From the NCBI GenBank assembly GCA_017302795.1, contig JAFLCB010000003.1:214650-278649 (forward strand): DNA of 64,000 bases, in the 5' to 3' direction. The notes under the pieces were generated by a model, which was not told where the DNA came from, did no database searches, and worked only from the letters and a program-made list of their open reading frames with translations. Of the stretch, positions 1 to 9,819 are shown one piece after another. The translations under genes were made by a program, and so were the position numbers. Position 1 is the first letter of the stretch. Every line of letters starts with the position of its first letter. Source of the DNA: Deltaproteobacteria bacterium. GTDB lineage: Bacteria; Bdellovibrionota; Bdellovibrionia; Bdellovibrionales; JAMPXM01.

Positions 1-1318
1 GTTTGCCGCTTCTACGCGCCTCGCGCTGGCGGAATTGGCTGCCGCGTTTCAAGGTTTCCCATCCCGCGGGCTTTTCACAGCTGCAGTGACAGGTACCAAC
101 GGAAAAACGACCTCAACCTACATGATCGAACACGTATTAAACTTGGGCGGCTTACCGACCGGAGTCATTGGGACGATCGACCACCATCTTGGTTCGAAGG
201 TCTGGCCGACGTCGATGACGACTCCTGACCCAGTTGAATTTCAACTTCGCCTGAAAGAATTCCTTCAGAATGGGGCACTTGCGGTTTCACTCGAGGCTTC
301 AAGCCATGCTCTTGATCAGCGCCGGCTAGATAGTGTTGATTTTGATTTTGCCGTTTTTACAAATCTCACTCGCGATCACCTCGATTATCACCAGGCGATG
401 GACGAGTACTTCATGGCAAAACACCGTCTTTTTTCTGAACTATTAGCAAGTTCGATTAAACCGAACCGAGTGGCACTTTTTAACGCCATGGATCCCTGGT
501 CAATGCGGTCTTACGAGCTACTTTTGAATTCGAAAGACAGTCGACTTTCGAATCTGAAGATTTTTACTTTTGGAGACATGGGTGTAGCGCCGAATTCCGA
601 TTTTCGATATCAGATTCTTTCACAAGGATTCGACGGAGTTAAGTTCGCCCTCACTTCGCAAAGCGGAAGTTTTGAAATAAAGATTTCGATGCCCGGGATT
701 CACAATGTGCAAAACGCGGTTGGTGCTTTTGTGGCGGGGATTTCTGCGGGGCTTACGCCGTCCGCGATCGCTCACGCATTGACGCAAATGCGAGGCGTTC
801 CGGGCCGCCTCGAGCGGGTACCGAATGACAAAGGAATCCATATCTTTGTCGACTACGCCCATACGGACGATGCATTGCGGGCCATTTTAGCAATGCTGGG
901 CTCTGTACGATCTCAGGCGAAAGCGTCGAACTCGAGCCGGGATGCAAATGCCAATTTGATTACTTTATTCGGTTGCGGCGGCGACCGCGACCGCGGCAAA
1001 AGACCACTGATGATGCGTGTAGCGTTGGACGGCTCTGATAGCGTTGTGCTGACTTCCGACAACCCGCGTACTGAAGATCCCGAACAGATTCTCGACGACG
1101 CGATGGCAGCGGTGCAGGTCAATGAGCACGGAAAAGTCCGTCGTTACGTTGATCGTCGAATTGCGATCGAGAAAGCGTTGCAGTCGGCGAAACCTGGTGA
1201 CGTGGTTTTGATTGCCGGTAAAGGTCACGAAGTGACGCAGCAAATTGGTACTGTCAAATATCCGTTTTCAGATGTGAAAGTCGTGCTGGAAATTTTGGAA
1301 GGGAAATCCAATGGCTGA
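1..1318 (+). CDS. murE: UDP-MurNAc-tripeptide synthetase MurE (5' partial)
   Basis: Adds the third residue, probably meso-diaminopimelate, to UDP-MurNAc-L-Ala-D-Glu in the cytoplasm. The reading frame is open from base 2, so the true start and most of the N-terminal domain lie upstream of the window. The Mur ligase ATP loop GTNGKTT falls near base 95. The central EASSHALDQ motif and the late DNPR motif near base 1057 are both present; DNPR is the known meso-DAP-recognising signature of MurE. A GKGHE motif sits near the C-terminus. The stop overlaps the murF ATG by 8 bases, which indicates translational coupling. Identity is very secure; DAP specificity is inferred from DNPR. Confidence 0.96.
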   Translation, partial: FAASTRLALAELAAAFQGFPSRGLFTAAVTGTNGKTTSTYMIEHVLNLGGLPTGVIGTIDHHLGSKVWPTSMTTPDPVEFQLRLKEFLQNGALAVSLEASSHALDQRRLDSVDFDFAVFTNLTRDHLDYHQAMDEYFMAKHRLFSELLASSIKPNRVALFNAMDPWSMRSYELLLNSKDSRLSNLKIFTFGDMGVAPNSDFRYQILSQGFDGVKFALTSQSGSFEIKISMPGIHNVQNAVGAFVAGISAGLTPSAIAHALTQMRGVPGRLERVPNDKGIHIFVDYAHTDDALRAILAMLGSVRSQAKASNSSRDANANLITLFGCGGDRDRGKRPLMMRVALDGSDSVVLTSDNPRTEDPEQILDDAMAAVQVNEHGKVRRYVDRRIAIEKALQSAKPGDVVLIAGKGHEVTQQIGTVKYPFSDVKVVLEILEGKSNG

Positions 1319-2795
1319 ATGGAGTCTATCGGTTCAAGAGGCGGCCGCAGCAATGAATGGCCGCCTTGAGGTTATGGGCGGCGGTGGGCTGAATGACTTG
1401 GTATTCAGAGGCGTCGGAACTGATACTCGCTTGGATCTGCATGGCCTACTATTTTTTGCGCTGGTAGGCGACGTTCACGATGCTCATGTTCATCTGAAGT
1501 CGGCGATCGAAAAGGGAGCGACGGGCTTGGTTATTCATCGACCCCTCAATGAGACCGAGCGTTCGCAAATCAAAACCCGCGTCGAAGCAACGGGATTTCC
1601 CGTCGCGGTCGTTGTCGTTGAAAACACTTTGACGGCGCTACAAAACCTGTCTCGCCACTGGCGCCACAAATGTCGCGCCATGATTTTAGGAATTACCGGC
1701 ACCAATGGCAAAACCACGACAAAGGAATTTGCAGCGGCGATGATCAGTACGCGCTTAAAGGTTCAGTGGTCGAAAGGGAGTTTCAATAATCACTGGGGAG
1801 TTCCGATCTCTCTTCTTTCGATTGCTCCGGAGCACGATGTCGCCGTGATCGAAATGGGAATGAATCACCCTGGCGAGCTAAAAACACTTTCCCACCTTGC
1901 TGATGCGGACGCCGTCGTATGTACCATGGTAGGGCGCGGTCACCTTGAGGGTGTAGGGTCTGTTGAAGGTGTGGCTCGTGCAAAATCCGAAATTTACGAA
2001 TTCGCTCCTCGCCGATCCACTTTTGTTTTTAATCTCGACAACCCATTCACGCGAAACATGTTGGTTCAATTTGCTGGCCCCAACGCCGACGGGGAAGGTC
2101 GACGGAAACTGACTTTCGGGGCCTTGGGACCAGCGGATGTTTGCCTTCAAGTTTTGAAGATGACGCCAGACTCGCTATCCATCTCGGGCGTCATTCAGGG
2201 AGTCGATGGCGAAGCGGAAATTCCTGTCTTCGGTGGCCATAACATCACGAATCTGATGGCAGCTTCCTGCTTGGCGCTCGCCGCGGGGCTATCGCCGCAA
2301 GAAGTATGGGCGGCACTGCCGTTTTGTCGATCGGCATGGGGAAGAAATCAATGGGTTCGCTTGAAGTCGGGTGCTCGCTGTTTGTTTGATGGTTACAATG
2401 CAAACCCCGAGAGCATGACGGCGGCTCTCGAAAACGCACGACTTTTGAAAAAACATTTTGCCGGGAAAAAAATCGCCATTTTAGGTGAAATGCGAGAGCT
2501 TGGTGTGCACGCAGGAATTCTACATGAAGAAATCGGCCGCCTCGTTGCAGATGTCGGTTTTGACCAAGTCGTATTTCTTGGCCCCTCGTATGAAATGTTC
2601 ACGCAAGCGTACTTAGCGAACGACGGGAAAAAAGCAGGCCTCATCTCGAGCGCAGAATTCAGGCTTGAAATCGCGACACAGATGGCTAAGCAGCTGAAAG
2701 CTGAAGACTTCTTATTGATAAAAGGGTCGCGCGGGATGAGCCTTGAAAACTTCCTGAAATCACTTGAACCGGTCGATTTTCAAGCCAGCAAGTAG
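1311..2795 (+). CDS. murF: UDP-MurNAc-tripeptide:D-Ala-D-Ala ligase MurF
   Basis: Completes the cytoplasmic peptidoglycan precursor by adding D-Ala-D-Ala. The protein has 494 residues, slightly longer than the usual 450. The ATP loop GTNGKTT is at residues 130-136, followed by FNNHWGVP and GMNHPGEL, which are typical of Mur[10 protein letters not shown] occurs near the C-terminus. The ATG lies inside the end of murE. No ddl gene for D-Ala-D-Ala synthesis is seen in this window. Confidence 0.96.
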   Translation: MAEWSLSVQEAAAAMNGRLEVMGGGGLNDLVFRGVGTDTRLDLHGLLFFALVGDVHDAHVHLKSAIEKGATGLVIHRPLNETERSQIKTRVEATGFPVAVVVVENTLTALQNLSRHWRHKCRAMILGITGTNGKTTTKEFAAAMISTRLKVQWSKGSFNNHWGVPISLLSIAPEHDVAVIEMGMNHPGELKTLSHLADADAVVCTMVGRGHLEGVGSVEGVARAKSEIYEFAPRRSTFVFNLDNPFTRNMLVQFAGPNADGEGRRKLTFGALGPADVCLQVLKMTPDSLSISGVIQGVDGEAEIPVFGGHNITNLMAASCLALAAGLSPQEVWAALPFCRSAWGRNQWVRLKSGARCLFDGYNANPESMTAALENARLLKKHFAGKKIAILGEMRELGVHAGILHEEIGRLVADVGFDQVVFLGPSYEMFTQAYLANDGKKAGLISSAEFRLEIATQMAKQLKAEDFLLIKGSRGMSLENFLKSLEPVDFQASK

Positions 2796-2875
2796 AATCT
2801 AAAAAGCTGATTAAAATCAATTACTTAAAAGATTGTTCTTGTTTCTTAAGTTCAAAGCATGCTAAGTCAGACACC

Positions 2876-3952
2876 ATGCTTTACCAATGGCTCCACTCGT
2901 TGGCCGATCAATATTCGTTTCTCAATGTCTTTCGCTACATTACATTCCGCACATTCATCGCCTTCTTTACCGGCTTCTTTTTGTGCCTTTGGCTTGGACC
3001 ACGATTTATTCGCGGGCTCGTCGAGCGTCAAGTTGGACAAGCCATCCGCGATGATGGTCCACAGACACACAAGAAGAAAGCCGGCACCCCAACGATGGGC
3101 GGCGGTTTGATTTTGGTCGGTCTTCTTGTGCCCGCAGTTTTGTGGGTCAACGTTTTACATCCTTTGGTATGGGCGACGTTAATTGTAACGATCGGCTTCG
3201 GTTACATCGGTTATGTCGACGACTCGCTAAAAGTTCGCAAGAAAAATACTGCAGGGTTACCGGGTCGATTGCGGCTAGCAGCGGAATTCACAATTTCGGG
3301 CGCCGTGATCGCGGCCCTGATTTATTGGTTCGGCTTATCGACCATAGTTACCGTTCCGTTTTTTAAGAATTTCGCCGTCGATATTGGTTGGTTCTATGTG
3401 GTCTTCGGATCGCTGGTTGTCACCGGGTGTGCGAATGCGGTGAACCTGACCGATGGTTTAGACGGCTTGGCAATTGTCCCAGTTATTATTTCAGCGGCCA
3501 CTTTGGGAGTGTTCGCCTACGTTGCCGGACACTCGGGAATCGCGGCTTATTTGCAAATTCCGTTTGTCGCTGGCTCCAGTGAACTAGTTCCCTTAGCGGG
3601 AGCAATGGTTGCCGCTGGTCTGGGCTTCCTTTGGTTTAACACTTATCCGGCACAAGTCTTTATGGGTGATATCGGTTCACTTTCGATCGGTGGATTTCTT
3701 GGAATCTTAGCGGTCCTCACGAAGAACGAAATTATTTTGGTCGTGCTTGGTGGTGTTTTCGTTGTTGAAGCACTCTCGGTCATTACCCAGGTAATTTCGT
3801 TTAAATTAACGGGAAAGCGCATTTTTCGGATGGCGCCTATTCATCACCATTTTGAACTCAAAGGTCTTACTGAAACAAAAATTATCGTTCGATTTTGGAT
3901 CATTTCGATTTTGCTCGCGATCCTCAGTCTGGCGACCCTGAAGCTTCGCTAA
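2876..3952 (+). CDS. mraY: Phospho-MurNAc-pentapeptide transferase MraY
   Basis: Transfers phospho-MurNAc-pentapeptide to undecaprenyl phosphate at the inner membrane, making lipid I. The protein has 358 residues with about ten hydrophobic segments. Family motifs run in order: KAGTPTMGG after an early loop, [18 protein letters not shown] near residue 190, FMGDIGSLS, and the histidine-rich APIHHHFE before the last helices. The catalytic aspartates of these motifs are all present. An 80-base gap separates it from murF and a 40-base gap from murD, so it is probably in the same transcription unit. Confidence 0.97.
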   Translation: MLYQWLHSLADQYSFLNVFRYITFRTFIAFFTGFFLCLWLGPRFIRGLVERQVGQAIRDDGPQTHKKKAGTPTMGGGLILVGLLVPAVLWVNVLHPLVWATLIVTIGFGYIGYVDDSLKVRKKNTAGLPGRLRLAAEFTISGAVIAALIYWFGLSTIVTVPFFKNFAVDIGWFYVVFGSLVVTGCANAVNLTDGLDGLAIVPVIISAATLGVFAYVAGHSGIAAYLQIPFVAGSSELVPLAGAMVAAGLGFLWFNTYPAQVFMGDIGSLSIGGFLGILAVLTKNEIILVVLGGVFVVEALSVITQVISFKLTGKRIFRMAPIHHHFELKGLTETKIIVRFWIISILLAILSLATLKLR

Positions 3953-3992
3953 TTAATCCGTCATCGGAACGAAATAGGAGTACGAAAGAATA

Positions 3993-5432
3993 ATGGCACA
4001 TCCCCCAATGCCCCCTTCCTCTGGAACCCCACCACCATTTACTGAGTTTAAAGACCTCGAAGGGAAGCGCGTTCTCGTCGTCGGCCTCGCCCGATGTGGC
4101 GTTAGCTTGGCTCACTTCTTAACTGAGTGTGGCGCGCAAGTGACTATCTCTGATCATAAATCCAAGCCTGAGCTTGCTTCGTCGCTCGAGCAAATCGAGG
4201 GTTTGAATATTCAATTAGACCTTGGTGGCCACAGCCCAAAAGTGTTCCTCGCACAAGATGTGATCATCTTGTCGCCCGGCGTGCCGCCGAATTTGAAGAT
4301 CTTTGAATATGCCCGGTCCAACGGGGTCGTTGTCACAGGGGAATTCGAATTTTCGACATGGTTCGTGAAACAGCCACTTGTCGGGGTCACTGGAACAAAC
4401 GGAAAATCCACGACTTGTAAGCTTATCGAGCTATTCTTAAAAGAATCGGGCGTTCGTTCTTGGCTGGGCGGAAACTTTGGCGAACCCTTGGTCGAGTTTT
4501 TGCGCGCGCTAAAACGCGGCGAAGAGTACGATTCGGTGGTTGCAGAGGTTTCTAGTTTCCAACTTGAACATTGCGATCGCTTCACGCCTCAAAACATTGT
4601 TTTCACGAACCTCGCCGAAAACCATCAGGATCGATACAAATCGATGGAAGAGTACGTGAATGCGAAACGCCGGATTTTCCAGAACGTCAATCAGGCCACC
4701 ACTTCGATTTTGAACGCCGACGATAACGCGGTCGTTGAATTGGCGCGAGATCCAGCCGTGCAACGCGGACGGATTTTTTACTTCTCTCGCAAGCCAGCGC
4801 TTGAACCACAAATTATGTCGATCGGTGGCGCGGTTTGTATTAAAGATGAAATCCGGGTTCGAACGGGTCCTGAAATCGAAACCTACTCGATTCGGAACAT
4901 GAAGATGCGCGGTCGACACTCGATCGACAACATCATGGCAGCGATCTTGGCCGCTAGAGAACACGGCGCAAAGCATGATGCTATTCAAAAGGTGATCGAT
5001 ACCTATGGCGGGATGGCGCATCGCCTCGAGTACGTACGACGCGTGGGCGGAGTTGAATTTTTCAATGATTCGAAAGCGACCAACGTTCACGCAGTGATGC
5101 GCGCACTAGACGCGTTTGACGAAAATATCATTCTAATTATGGGTGGTAAGGATACGAATCTCTCGTACGAGCCCCTTCGCGAAATGGTTAAACGAAAAGT
5201 GAAGACCCTGATTTTGGTAGGCGAAGCAAAAGAGCGAATGAATCGAGATCTTGGTGACTGGTCGGAAACGTTTCTGATCGGTACCTTTGAGGAAGCGGTC
5301 CTTATTGCGTACCAAAAATCGCGGATCAGCGATTCGGTTTTGCTGTCACCAGGCGCCTCGAGCTTCGATATGTTCGATAGCTACGAAGAACGCGGCAACT
5401 ACTTCAAAGAAATCGTGAAGAAGTTCCGTTAG
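3993..5432 (+). CDS. murD: UDP-MurNAc-L-Ala:D-Glu ligase MurD
   Basis: Adds D-glutamate to UDP-MurNAc-L-Ala. The protein has 479 residues. It starts with a proline-rich stretch of about 20 residues, then a Rossmann-like N-terminal domain (VLVVGLARCGVS) that binds the UMP part. The ATP loop GTNGKST is at residues 134-140 and a C-terminal domain carries NDSKATN and MGGKD. A Shine-Dalgarno-like AGGAG lies 12-16 bases before the ATG. A strong terminator follows about 80 bases downstream, so the first dcw transcription segment probably ends here. Confidence 0.96.
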   Translation: MAHPPMPPSSGTPPPFTEFKDLEGKRVLVVGLARCGVSLAHFLTECGAQVTISDHKSKPELASSLEQIEGLNIQLDLGGHSPKVFLAQDVIILSPGVPPNLKIFEYARSNGVVVTGEFEFSTWFVKQPLVGVTGTNGKSTTCKLIELFLKESGVRSWLGGNFGEPLVEFLRALKRGEEYDSVVAEVSSFQLEHCDRFTPQNIVFTNLAENHQDRYKSMEEYVNAKRRIFQNVNQATTSILNADDNAVVELARDPAVQRGRIFYFSRKPALEPQIMSIGGAVCIKDEIRVRTGPEIETYSIRNMKMRGRHSIDNIMAAILAAREHGAKHDAIQKVIDTYGGMAHRLEYVRRVGGVEFFNDSKATNVHAVMRALDAFDENIILIMGGKDTNLSYEPLREMVKRKVKTLILVGEAKERMNRDLGDWSETFLIGTFEEAVLIAYQKSRISDSVLLSPGASSFDMFDSYEERGNYFKEIVKKFR

Positions 5433-5512
5433 ATTTTCCCGCCTTCCGACAGTGCCACTTTTCGGAGTCGCCTTTAGAAAAAATCACATGGAATGGTCAT
5501 CGAAAACAATGT

Positions 5513-5541
5513 ACCCAGCCGGTTCTCGGCTGGGTTTTTTT
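5513..5541 (+). terminator. Rho-independent terminator after murD
   Basis: A perfect 9-bp stem (5513-5521 with 5527-5535, core CCCAGCC/GGCTGGG) has a 5-base loop and runs straight into a T tract at 5535-5541. It separates murD from the three-gene exported operon that follows. Confidence 0.9.
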
Positions 5542-5624
5542 CCGGCTATGAAATTGCTCTCTCTCTAAAGAAACCCCAATCGAATCGATTTACGTCGGTT
5601 TGGTTGAATCTTGGAGACGAATAA

Positions 5625-6929
5625 GTGACGCCCTTGAACACCGAGCAGCAGAATTTACCTGATTCAGTTTTCGCGTCCACGCGGCCACGCCGCATGGGAT
5701 TTTATCGATTCGTCGTTTCGGCGATCGCGGCCGTTTTTGTTCTTCTTCCAGGACTGTCCAATGCTTTGACATGCGAAGAATGGCTTGAGGGCCAGGCGGC
5801 GCGAATCAAATCAGAAGATGTGTTGCGCGACTACGATGCAAGCACGACTCTCTCCCAGCAGGTCCGTGACAATGCCCCCTTTTACTGGGCTGAAGCTCGC
5901 GAGCAAACTGCGCGAATCAATTGGTCGGCATGGCCAACGATTTTGAAATCAGATGTGATCAGCGTTGGCGATCTACATTCTGGTCAGTTTTCACCCATCC
6001 ATGTTCCTGGGAAAGGCGTCATCTATACTCTTTTCGACGCAAAAGATCTCGGCTATGCACCAGCACTCCTCGATATCAATCGGCTGGTGTTGAACACGAT
6101 TGCGATCGCCAAACGTCGACGAACAGTGAGCGTTCAAGAGCAAGATGAAATTGCTCGGAGTATTTTTGAAAACTATCGAGCTGGACTTTTGCGGGAGGAC
6201 TTCCAGCTTACCGAGCAGTATCGAGAATTTATGCCCTCAGAAAAGAAGTTCAATCGGAAGCTAGAAAAGAAGATGGACAATAAACTTGATGAGAGTGGCC
6301 AGCTTTACGTCGACGGCGAAGTCCTGCAGCCGCTGTCGGTGGCATCTCGAAACCTTAAACTGACAGTCGATAAAATGCGAGAAGCTATCGAATCCAATCT
6401 GCGAGCGCGACTTGGTTGGGGTCACCTTTTGGACGCCATCGTCAAAGTCCCAGAGCGCGGTGGCTCAAAGGATCAAATCCGAATTCTTGTTTTATTTAAA
6501 CTAGCTAATGGTGAGACCGTTATGAAGGAGCTCAAGCGGGTAGGGGAAACCGCCATCGCTGCTTACCAAGATCAGGTACCGAACTCTGAAATTCAATCCG
6601 CGGCTTCTAAATACTTGGATTACGACATACTTGTGAATTTCCCTCAGGTTAAAATTGGCGATGCGACGTTTACGTTGCGCGATAAAAAAGTTGACCCGAT
6701 TTTCGTGCCTTACAAGCAAAAGTATCCATCGGATTTCGAAGAGTTGATGTCTATGGCCCATCATCATGCACAATGGGTGGGAACGTTTCATGGTCGGCAG
6801 CTTTTTGCCCGGCAAGCGGGAAGCAACCGAGTTTTTGCTGAAGCGCTTCGCGATTCCCAGCCCCAAGTGATCAATTCATTAAATAGTTTCAACCGGCGTC
6901 ATCTGCGAACCTTGGAGGAGAGGCTGTGA
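5625..6929 (+). CDS. Exported DUF2252-like (kinase-fold) protein
   Basis: A 434-residue protein with a GTG start preceded by GGAGAC. After a 25-residue polar lead comes a hydrophobic signal sequence ending near LSNALTC, so it is probably exported. Residues about 113-140 carry GDLHSGQF followed by LFDAKDLG and DINRL. This pattern matches DUF2252, which shares the fold of aminoglycoside phosphotransferases (family consensus GDxHxxN, then FDxxDFD and WDxxRL). The expected Asn of the catalytic loop is Gln here. A later HHHAQWVGTFHGRQ block resembles the C-terminal family helix. Activity and substrate are unknown. It is first of three coupled genes placed between murD and ftsW. Confidence 0.75.
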   Translation: MTPLNTEQQNLPDSVFASTRPRRMGFYRFVVSAIAAVFVLLPGLSNALTCEEWLEGQAARIKSEDVLRDYDASTTLSQQVRDNAPFYWAEAREQTARINWSAWPTILKSDVISVGDLHSGQFSPIHVPGKGVIYTLFDAKDLGYAPALLDINRLVLNTIAIAKRRRTVSVQEQDEIARSIFENYRAGLLREDFQLTEQYREFMPSEKKFNRKLEKKMDNKLDESGQLYVDGEVLQPLSVASRNLKLTVDKMREAIESNLRARLGWGHLLDAIVKVPERGGSKDQIRILVLFKLANGETVMKELKRVGETAIAAYQDQVPNSEIQSAASKYLDYDILVNFPQVKIGDATFTLRDKKVDPIFVPYKQKYPSDFEELMSMAHHHAQWVGTFHGRQLFARQAGSNRVFAEALRDSQPQVINSLNSFNRRHLRTLEERL

Positions 6930-8116
6930 TGAATCGAGTTGCAAAAATTCTTGTGGCGCTCGGCGCGTGCTCGTCCATGCTTGGTCAAACTGTGTTTGCG
7001 ATGAATTGTGAAACCCAGTTCATCGATATGGTACCACACCACTCTGCGGCAAAGCGGGCTGATGAAGCATGGGAAAGTAAGGGCACGCCTGAAAAAATCG
7101 TCACTGTTCTTTCAGCGATTGGCGAAAATGGTTTGCCTAAGATCAATATTAGGTCCCTTGAAAAAGATGGAAAAATTCTGCTCGGCATAAAGTCACAAGG
7201 CCAAGAATCGATCCTAGCTATTTATCGGTTTGACGCTTCCGTCGAGGGATCTGAGTTTCGTCTCGTAGAACTGCGTCAAAAAAGTAGCGGCAATTTGGAC
7301 TTCGTCATTTCTGAAATGCCGGTCGATAAAACAACTGGTCAGCTTTTCCCCGAAGTTGAAGCTCATCCCGCGATTGCGGCGATCCGTGGAAGTCTCGCCT
7401 TGCGCTTAGGTCCCGCGGTAACAAACTACATTCGCGAAACTGGCGAGTGGTTTGACTTTGCAAATGCAAAGGACTTGCGAGATCTCAATAGCTTTTCGAC
7501 TCCTTCGGCTGCTTTACGAATTCTTCACCTGAGGATGCGAGGCCGATGGGTGAAAGAGGTTTTGTCGAAGGACTTGTTGAAGCAGGTCTTCCGCGGTCTT
7601 TTGTTGGGCGGAGTAGTCTTTGGTTCTAGCTATTTAGCCCAGAAGCTTTCCGACGCTGACGAAAAAACTCAAAAAACAATCCTGGACTCTATGGCCGCGC
7701 TTTTGTTGATCGAGCTTGCGAACCTCGAGGCAGATGCAAAAGTCAAAATTCCAGAAGCTGAAAGAGAACGAATCGTGCAGTCGGCACTTTCGTTGAAAGG
7801 CGCTAAGGCTGGTGACGGTGAAATATTAAAGCTCTCACAAATTGAAGTCGCGGCCACGACAAATAGCGCCGCTGGAAATCCTCAGCAATCTCGCGGTACG
7901 GAAAAGTTCTGGGTGCTGGATCGTTTGTCGGGGCGGGTTTTCGTTGGCCTTGCCGAAGGAACCTATGACCTCAAACTAAAAGCTCGAAAGGGCGAGTTGC
8001 CACGAGTGGAGCTCAACACGAGAGCCCTTGTCGAAATAAAGTCGAAGGAAACCCCGATAACATATCAAATTGCTTTAGCTAAATTTAGATCAATAGAAAA
8101 GGTGAACGTAAAATGA
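6929..8116 (+). CDS. Exported protein of unknown function
   Basis: No family recognised. I chose the ATG at 6929, which overlaps the preceding TGA; a GTG at 6926 in the same frame would add one residue. GGAGGAG at 6914-6920 serves as ribosome-binding site. The 395-residue product begins with a signal peptide ending near VFAMNC. A glycine-rich hydrophobic stretch near residue 210 could be a membrane segment or a buried helix. The last third is mixed charged and beta-like. Overlaps with both neighbours imply tight co-translation and a shared task. Confidence 0.8.
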   Translation: MNRVAKILVALGACSSMLGQTVFAMNCETQFIDMVPHHSAAKRADEAWESKGTPEKIVTVLSAIGENGLPKINIRSLEKDGKILLGIKSQGQESILAIYRFDASVEGSEFRLVELRQKSSGNLDFVISEMPVDKTTGQLFPEVEAHPAIAAIRGSLALRLGPAVTNYIRETGEWFDFANAKDLRDLNSFSTPSAALRILHLRMRGRWVKEVLSKDLLKQVFRGLLLGGVVFGSSYLAQKLSDADEKTQKTILDSMAALLLIELANLEADAKVKIPEAERERIVQSALSLKGAKAGDGEILKLSQIEVAATTNSAAGNPQQSRGTEKFWVLDRLSGRVFVGLAEGTYDLKLKARKGELPRVELNTRALVEIKSKETPITYQIALAKFRSIEKVNVK

Positions 8117-9708
8117 AGCGACTGGTCCTAAACAACAAAAATGTGATTTCGAATCTCGTCGTGCTTGCGGCGTCGGTCAACGCGGCGGCGTTCAGTGGAG
8201 TCGGTGCGGAAGCGCGCTTCCTTCATCCTGTTCCACAGGGTGGGGAGGAAACATGCCTCGTGCCGATGCATTATAGTGCGAGTTCCAAACTTCTTTCCAA
8301 CCTGCAAGAAGCGGAAGATCGAGAGGACGAGCTAAAGCTTTGTCGTTTGACGATCTACGAGGGCATGGGACCAAAGCTGAAAGTTGAATCAATCGGCGCT
8401 CTTAAATTCACGCCGCCCGACGCAAAAGAGATTTTGGCTTGCCCGAAATACAACAGCACCAATCCTGGAACAAACCTCGTTGAGGTTCCAGGCAATATGA
8501 CCTACGGCGAAGCTAAAAAGCTTATGTGTGTACCTAAAGATAAAGCACTTGCGGCACTGAAAGCCGCCAACGATGAGCTCGATGAAAAAGAGTATGAAGG
8601 AAAGTACGACTTGGATGCAAAGTTCAAAAGTACGATTTCGTGCTCTGCGACTGCGTCGGCCCTCGGGTATTACCACGTATCTCGACTGCTCGGCGGAGCA
8701 GGGCGTGTGCCGGTGGCTGTGGCGCGAACGCTGTCTCGGACTTCGCACCATGAAGTTGCCACACGCGCAGTGAATCACTTCTCGGGAAGCGATGAGATCA
8801 TCGCGAAAAACTGGCGATCATTTCAAAGTGCATCGGATGCGGCGGCCGCCGGTAAGCCAAACCCAAAAATCTATACTGATAAAGGAAATTATGTTTACGG
8901 AAGCCTTCAGAAGAACTTGAAGGGTGAAGAACGTTACACTGAAATCGGCGGTCGTGGATCATATGATGATCGTTACACTCGATTTCTTGGCCAAGATCCG
9001 TTTCTCCGCGTGGCGAATCCAGCAGAAGTAAAGAATATACCTCCCGCAGGAGTTCAAACAGCACCAGCAGCGCGGACGTTTTCTGAGATGGCGCCCCAGA
9101 TTGTCCAAATGCAGGATGTGGCAGACATGGTCTTGATGGACACACTTATGGCTCAAGACGATCGTATTGGAAACATTCACGTAAAGCCGATGGTACTGGA
9201 AGCCGGTTCACAAAAGCCTCGCAAAATGAAAAAGGCGGAAGAGAAAGCACTTGAAGCACTTCAGAAGCTGAATAAGTCTTTTCCACTTTCTGCGGCGGTA
9301 GCGGCAGAGGCCTCTTCACAAGTGTTTGCTGACGGAAAGGCAGTTTTTGTACGAGCCATGTATTTGAAGGACAATGACTGCGGGGTCGATACCGATAATC
9401 GAGGCAATCAAATGCGTCGAAACAAGGCACTAGAAGCCGTTCGCCACATGAACCCAGAAACCTACAAGCGCTTTATGGCGTTTGCTGAAGAAGTCGAAAG
9501 TGACAGATTTAAAACTTTTGCTTTCGAAACTTTGCTCTATCGACCCGTTGAATACCAGGGCCACCGTTACTCGTTAAAAGAAAACGTTCGCCATGCCGTA
9601 AAAATTCTCAGCGAAAATTGCGAACGCGGACTTTTGAAGCTCGATCTTGTCCAGAGCTTTGATGAAAAAGGAATTTGGGTTCGACCTCCTGCCGTTTCCT
9701 GTCGCTAA
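8113..9708 (+). CDS. Exported protein with kinase-like catalytic motifs
   Basis: A 531-residue protein whose ATG overlaps the preceding stop (ATGA). The N-terminus is a Sec-type signal sequence (hydrophobic, ending near VNAAAFSG). A helix with SATASALGYYHVSRLLG precedes the segment VLMDTLMAQDDRIGNIH at about residues 339-355. The latter resembles the DRxxxN catalytic loop of HipA, Fam20 and PI3/4-kinase-like proteins. About 75 residues later YLKDNDCGV sits where these kinases carry their metal-binding Asp. The kinase assignment is inference from motif order only; no family is securely recognised. Several cysteines fit an oxidising compartment. A terminator follows directly. Confidence 0.75.
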   Translation: MKRLVLNNKNVISNLVVLAASVNAAAFSGVGAEARFLHPVPQGGEETCLVPMHYSASSKLLSNLQEAEDREDELKLCRLTIYEGMGPKLKVESIGALKFTPPDAKEILACPKYNSTNPGTNLVEVPGNMTYGEAKKLMCVPKDKALAALKAANDELDEKEYEGKYDLDAKFKSTISCSATASALGYYHVSRLLGGAGRVPVAVARTLSRTSHHEVATRAVNHFSGSDEIIAKNWRSFQSASDAAAAGKPNPKIYTDKGNYVYGSLQKNLKGEERYTEIGGRGSYDDRYTRFLGQDPFLRVANPAEVKNIPPAGVQTAPAARTFSEMAPQIVQMQDVADMVLMDTLMAQDDRIGNIHVKPMVLEAGSQKPRKMKKAEEKALEALQKLNKSFPLSAAVAAEASSQVFADGKAVFVRAMYLKDNDCGVDTDNRGNQMRRNKALEAVRHMNPETYKRFMAFAEEVESDRFKTFAFETLLYRPVEYQGHRYSLKENVRHAVKILSENCERGLLKLDLVQSFDEKGIWVRPPAVSCR

Positions 9709-9724
9709 GGACCGCTCGACTTAG

Positions 9725-9753
9725 GGCCTGCCTCCGCGGCGGGCCTTTTTTTT
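9725..9753 (+). terminator. Rho-independent terminator closing the exported operon
   Basis: An 8-bp stem (9725-9732 with 9738-9745, GC-rich, one G-T pair) has a 5-base loop and is followed by eight T residues. With the terminator at 5513-5541 it brackets the three-gene insertion, so ftsW probably needs its own promoter in 9754-9819. Confidence 0.88.
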
Positions 9754-9819
9754 GAAAGACGAAACATTTAGAAATTTTGTCCACGACGAGATGGCCTTTC
9801 AGGCGCTAATCTGTGACCA

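Noticed and set aside
4509-5090. 193-codon open frame on the minus strand
   Set aside because: It lies fully antisense to murD, whose motifs are intact; it has no signal, domain or ribosome site.
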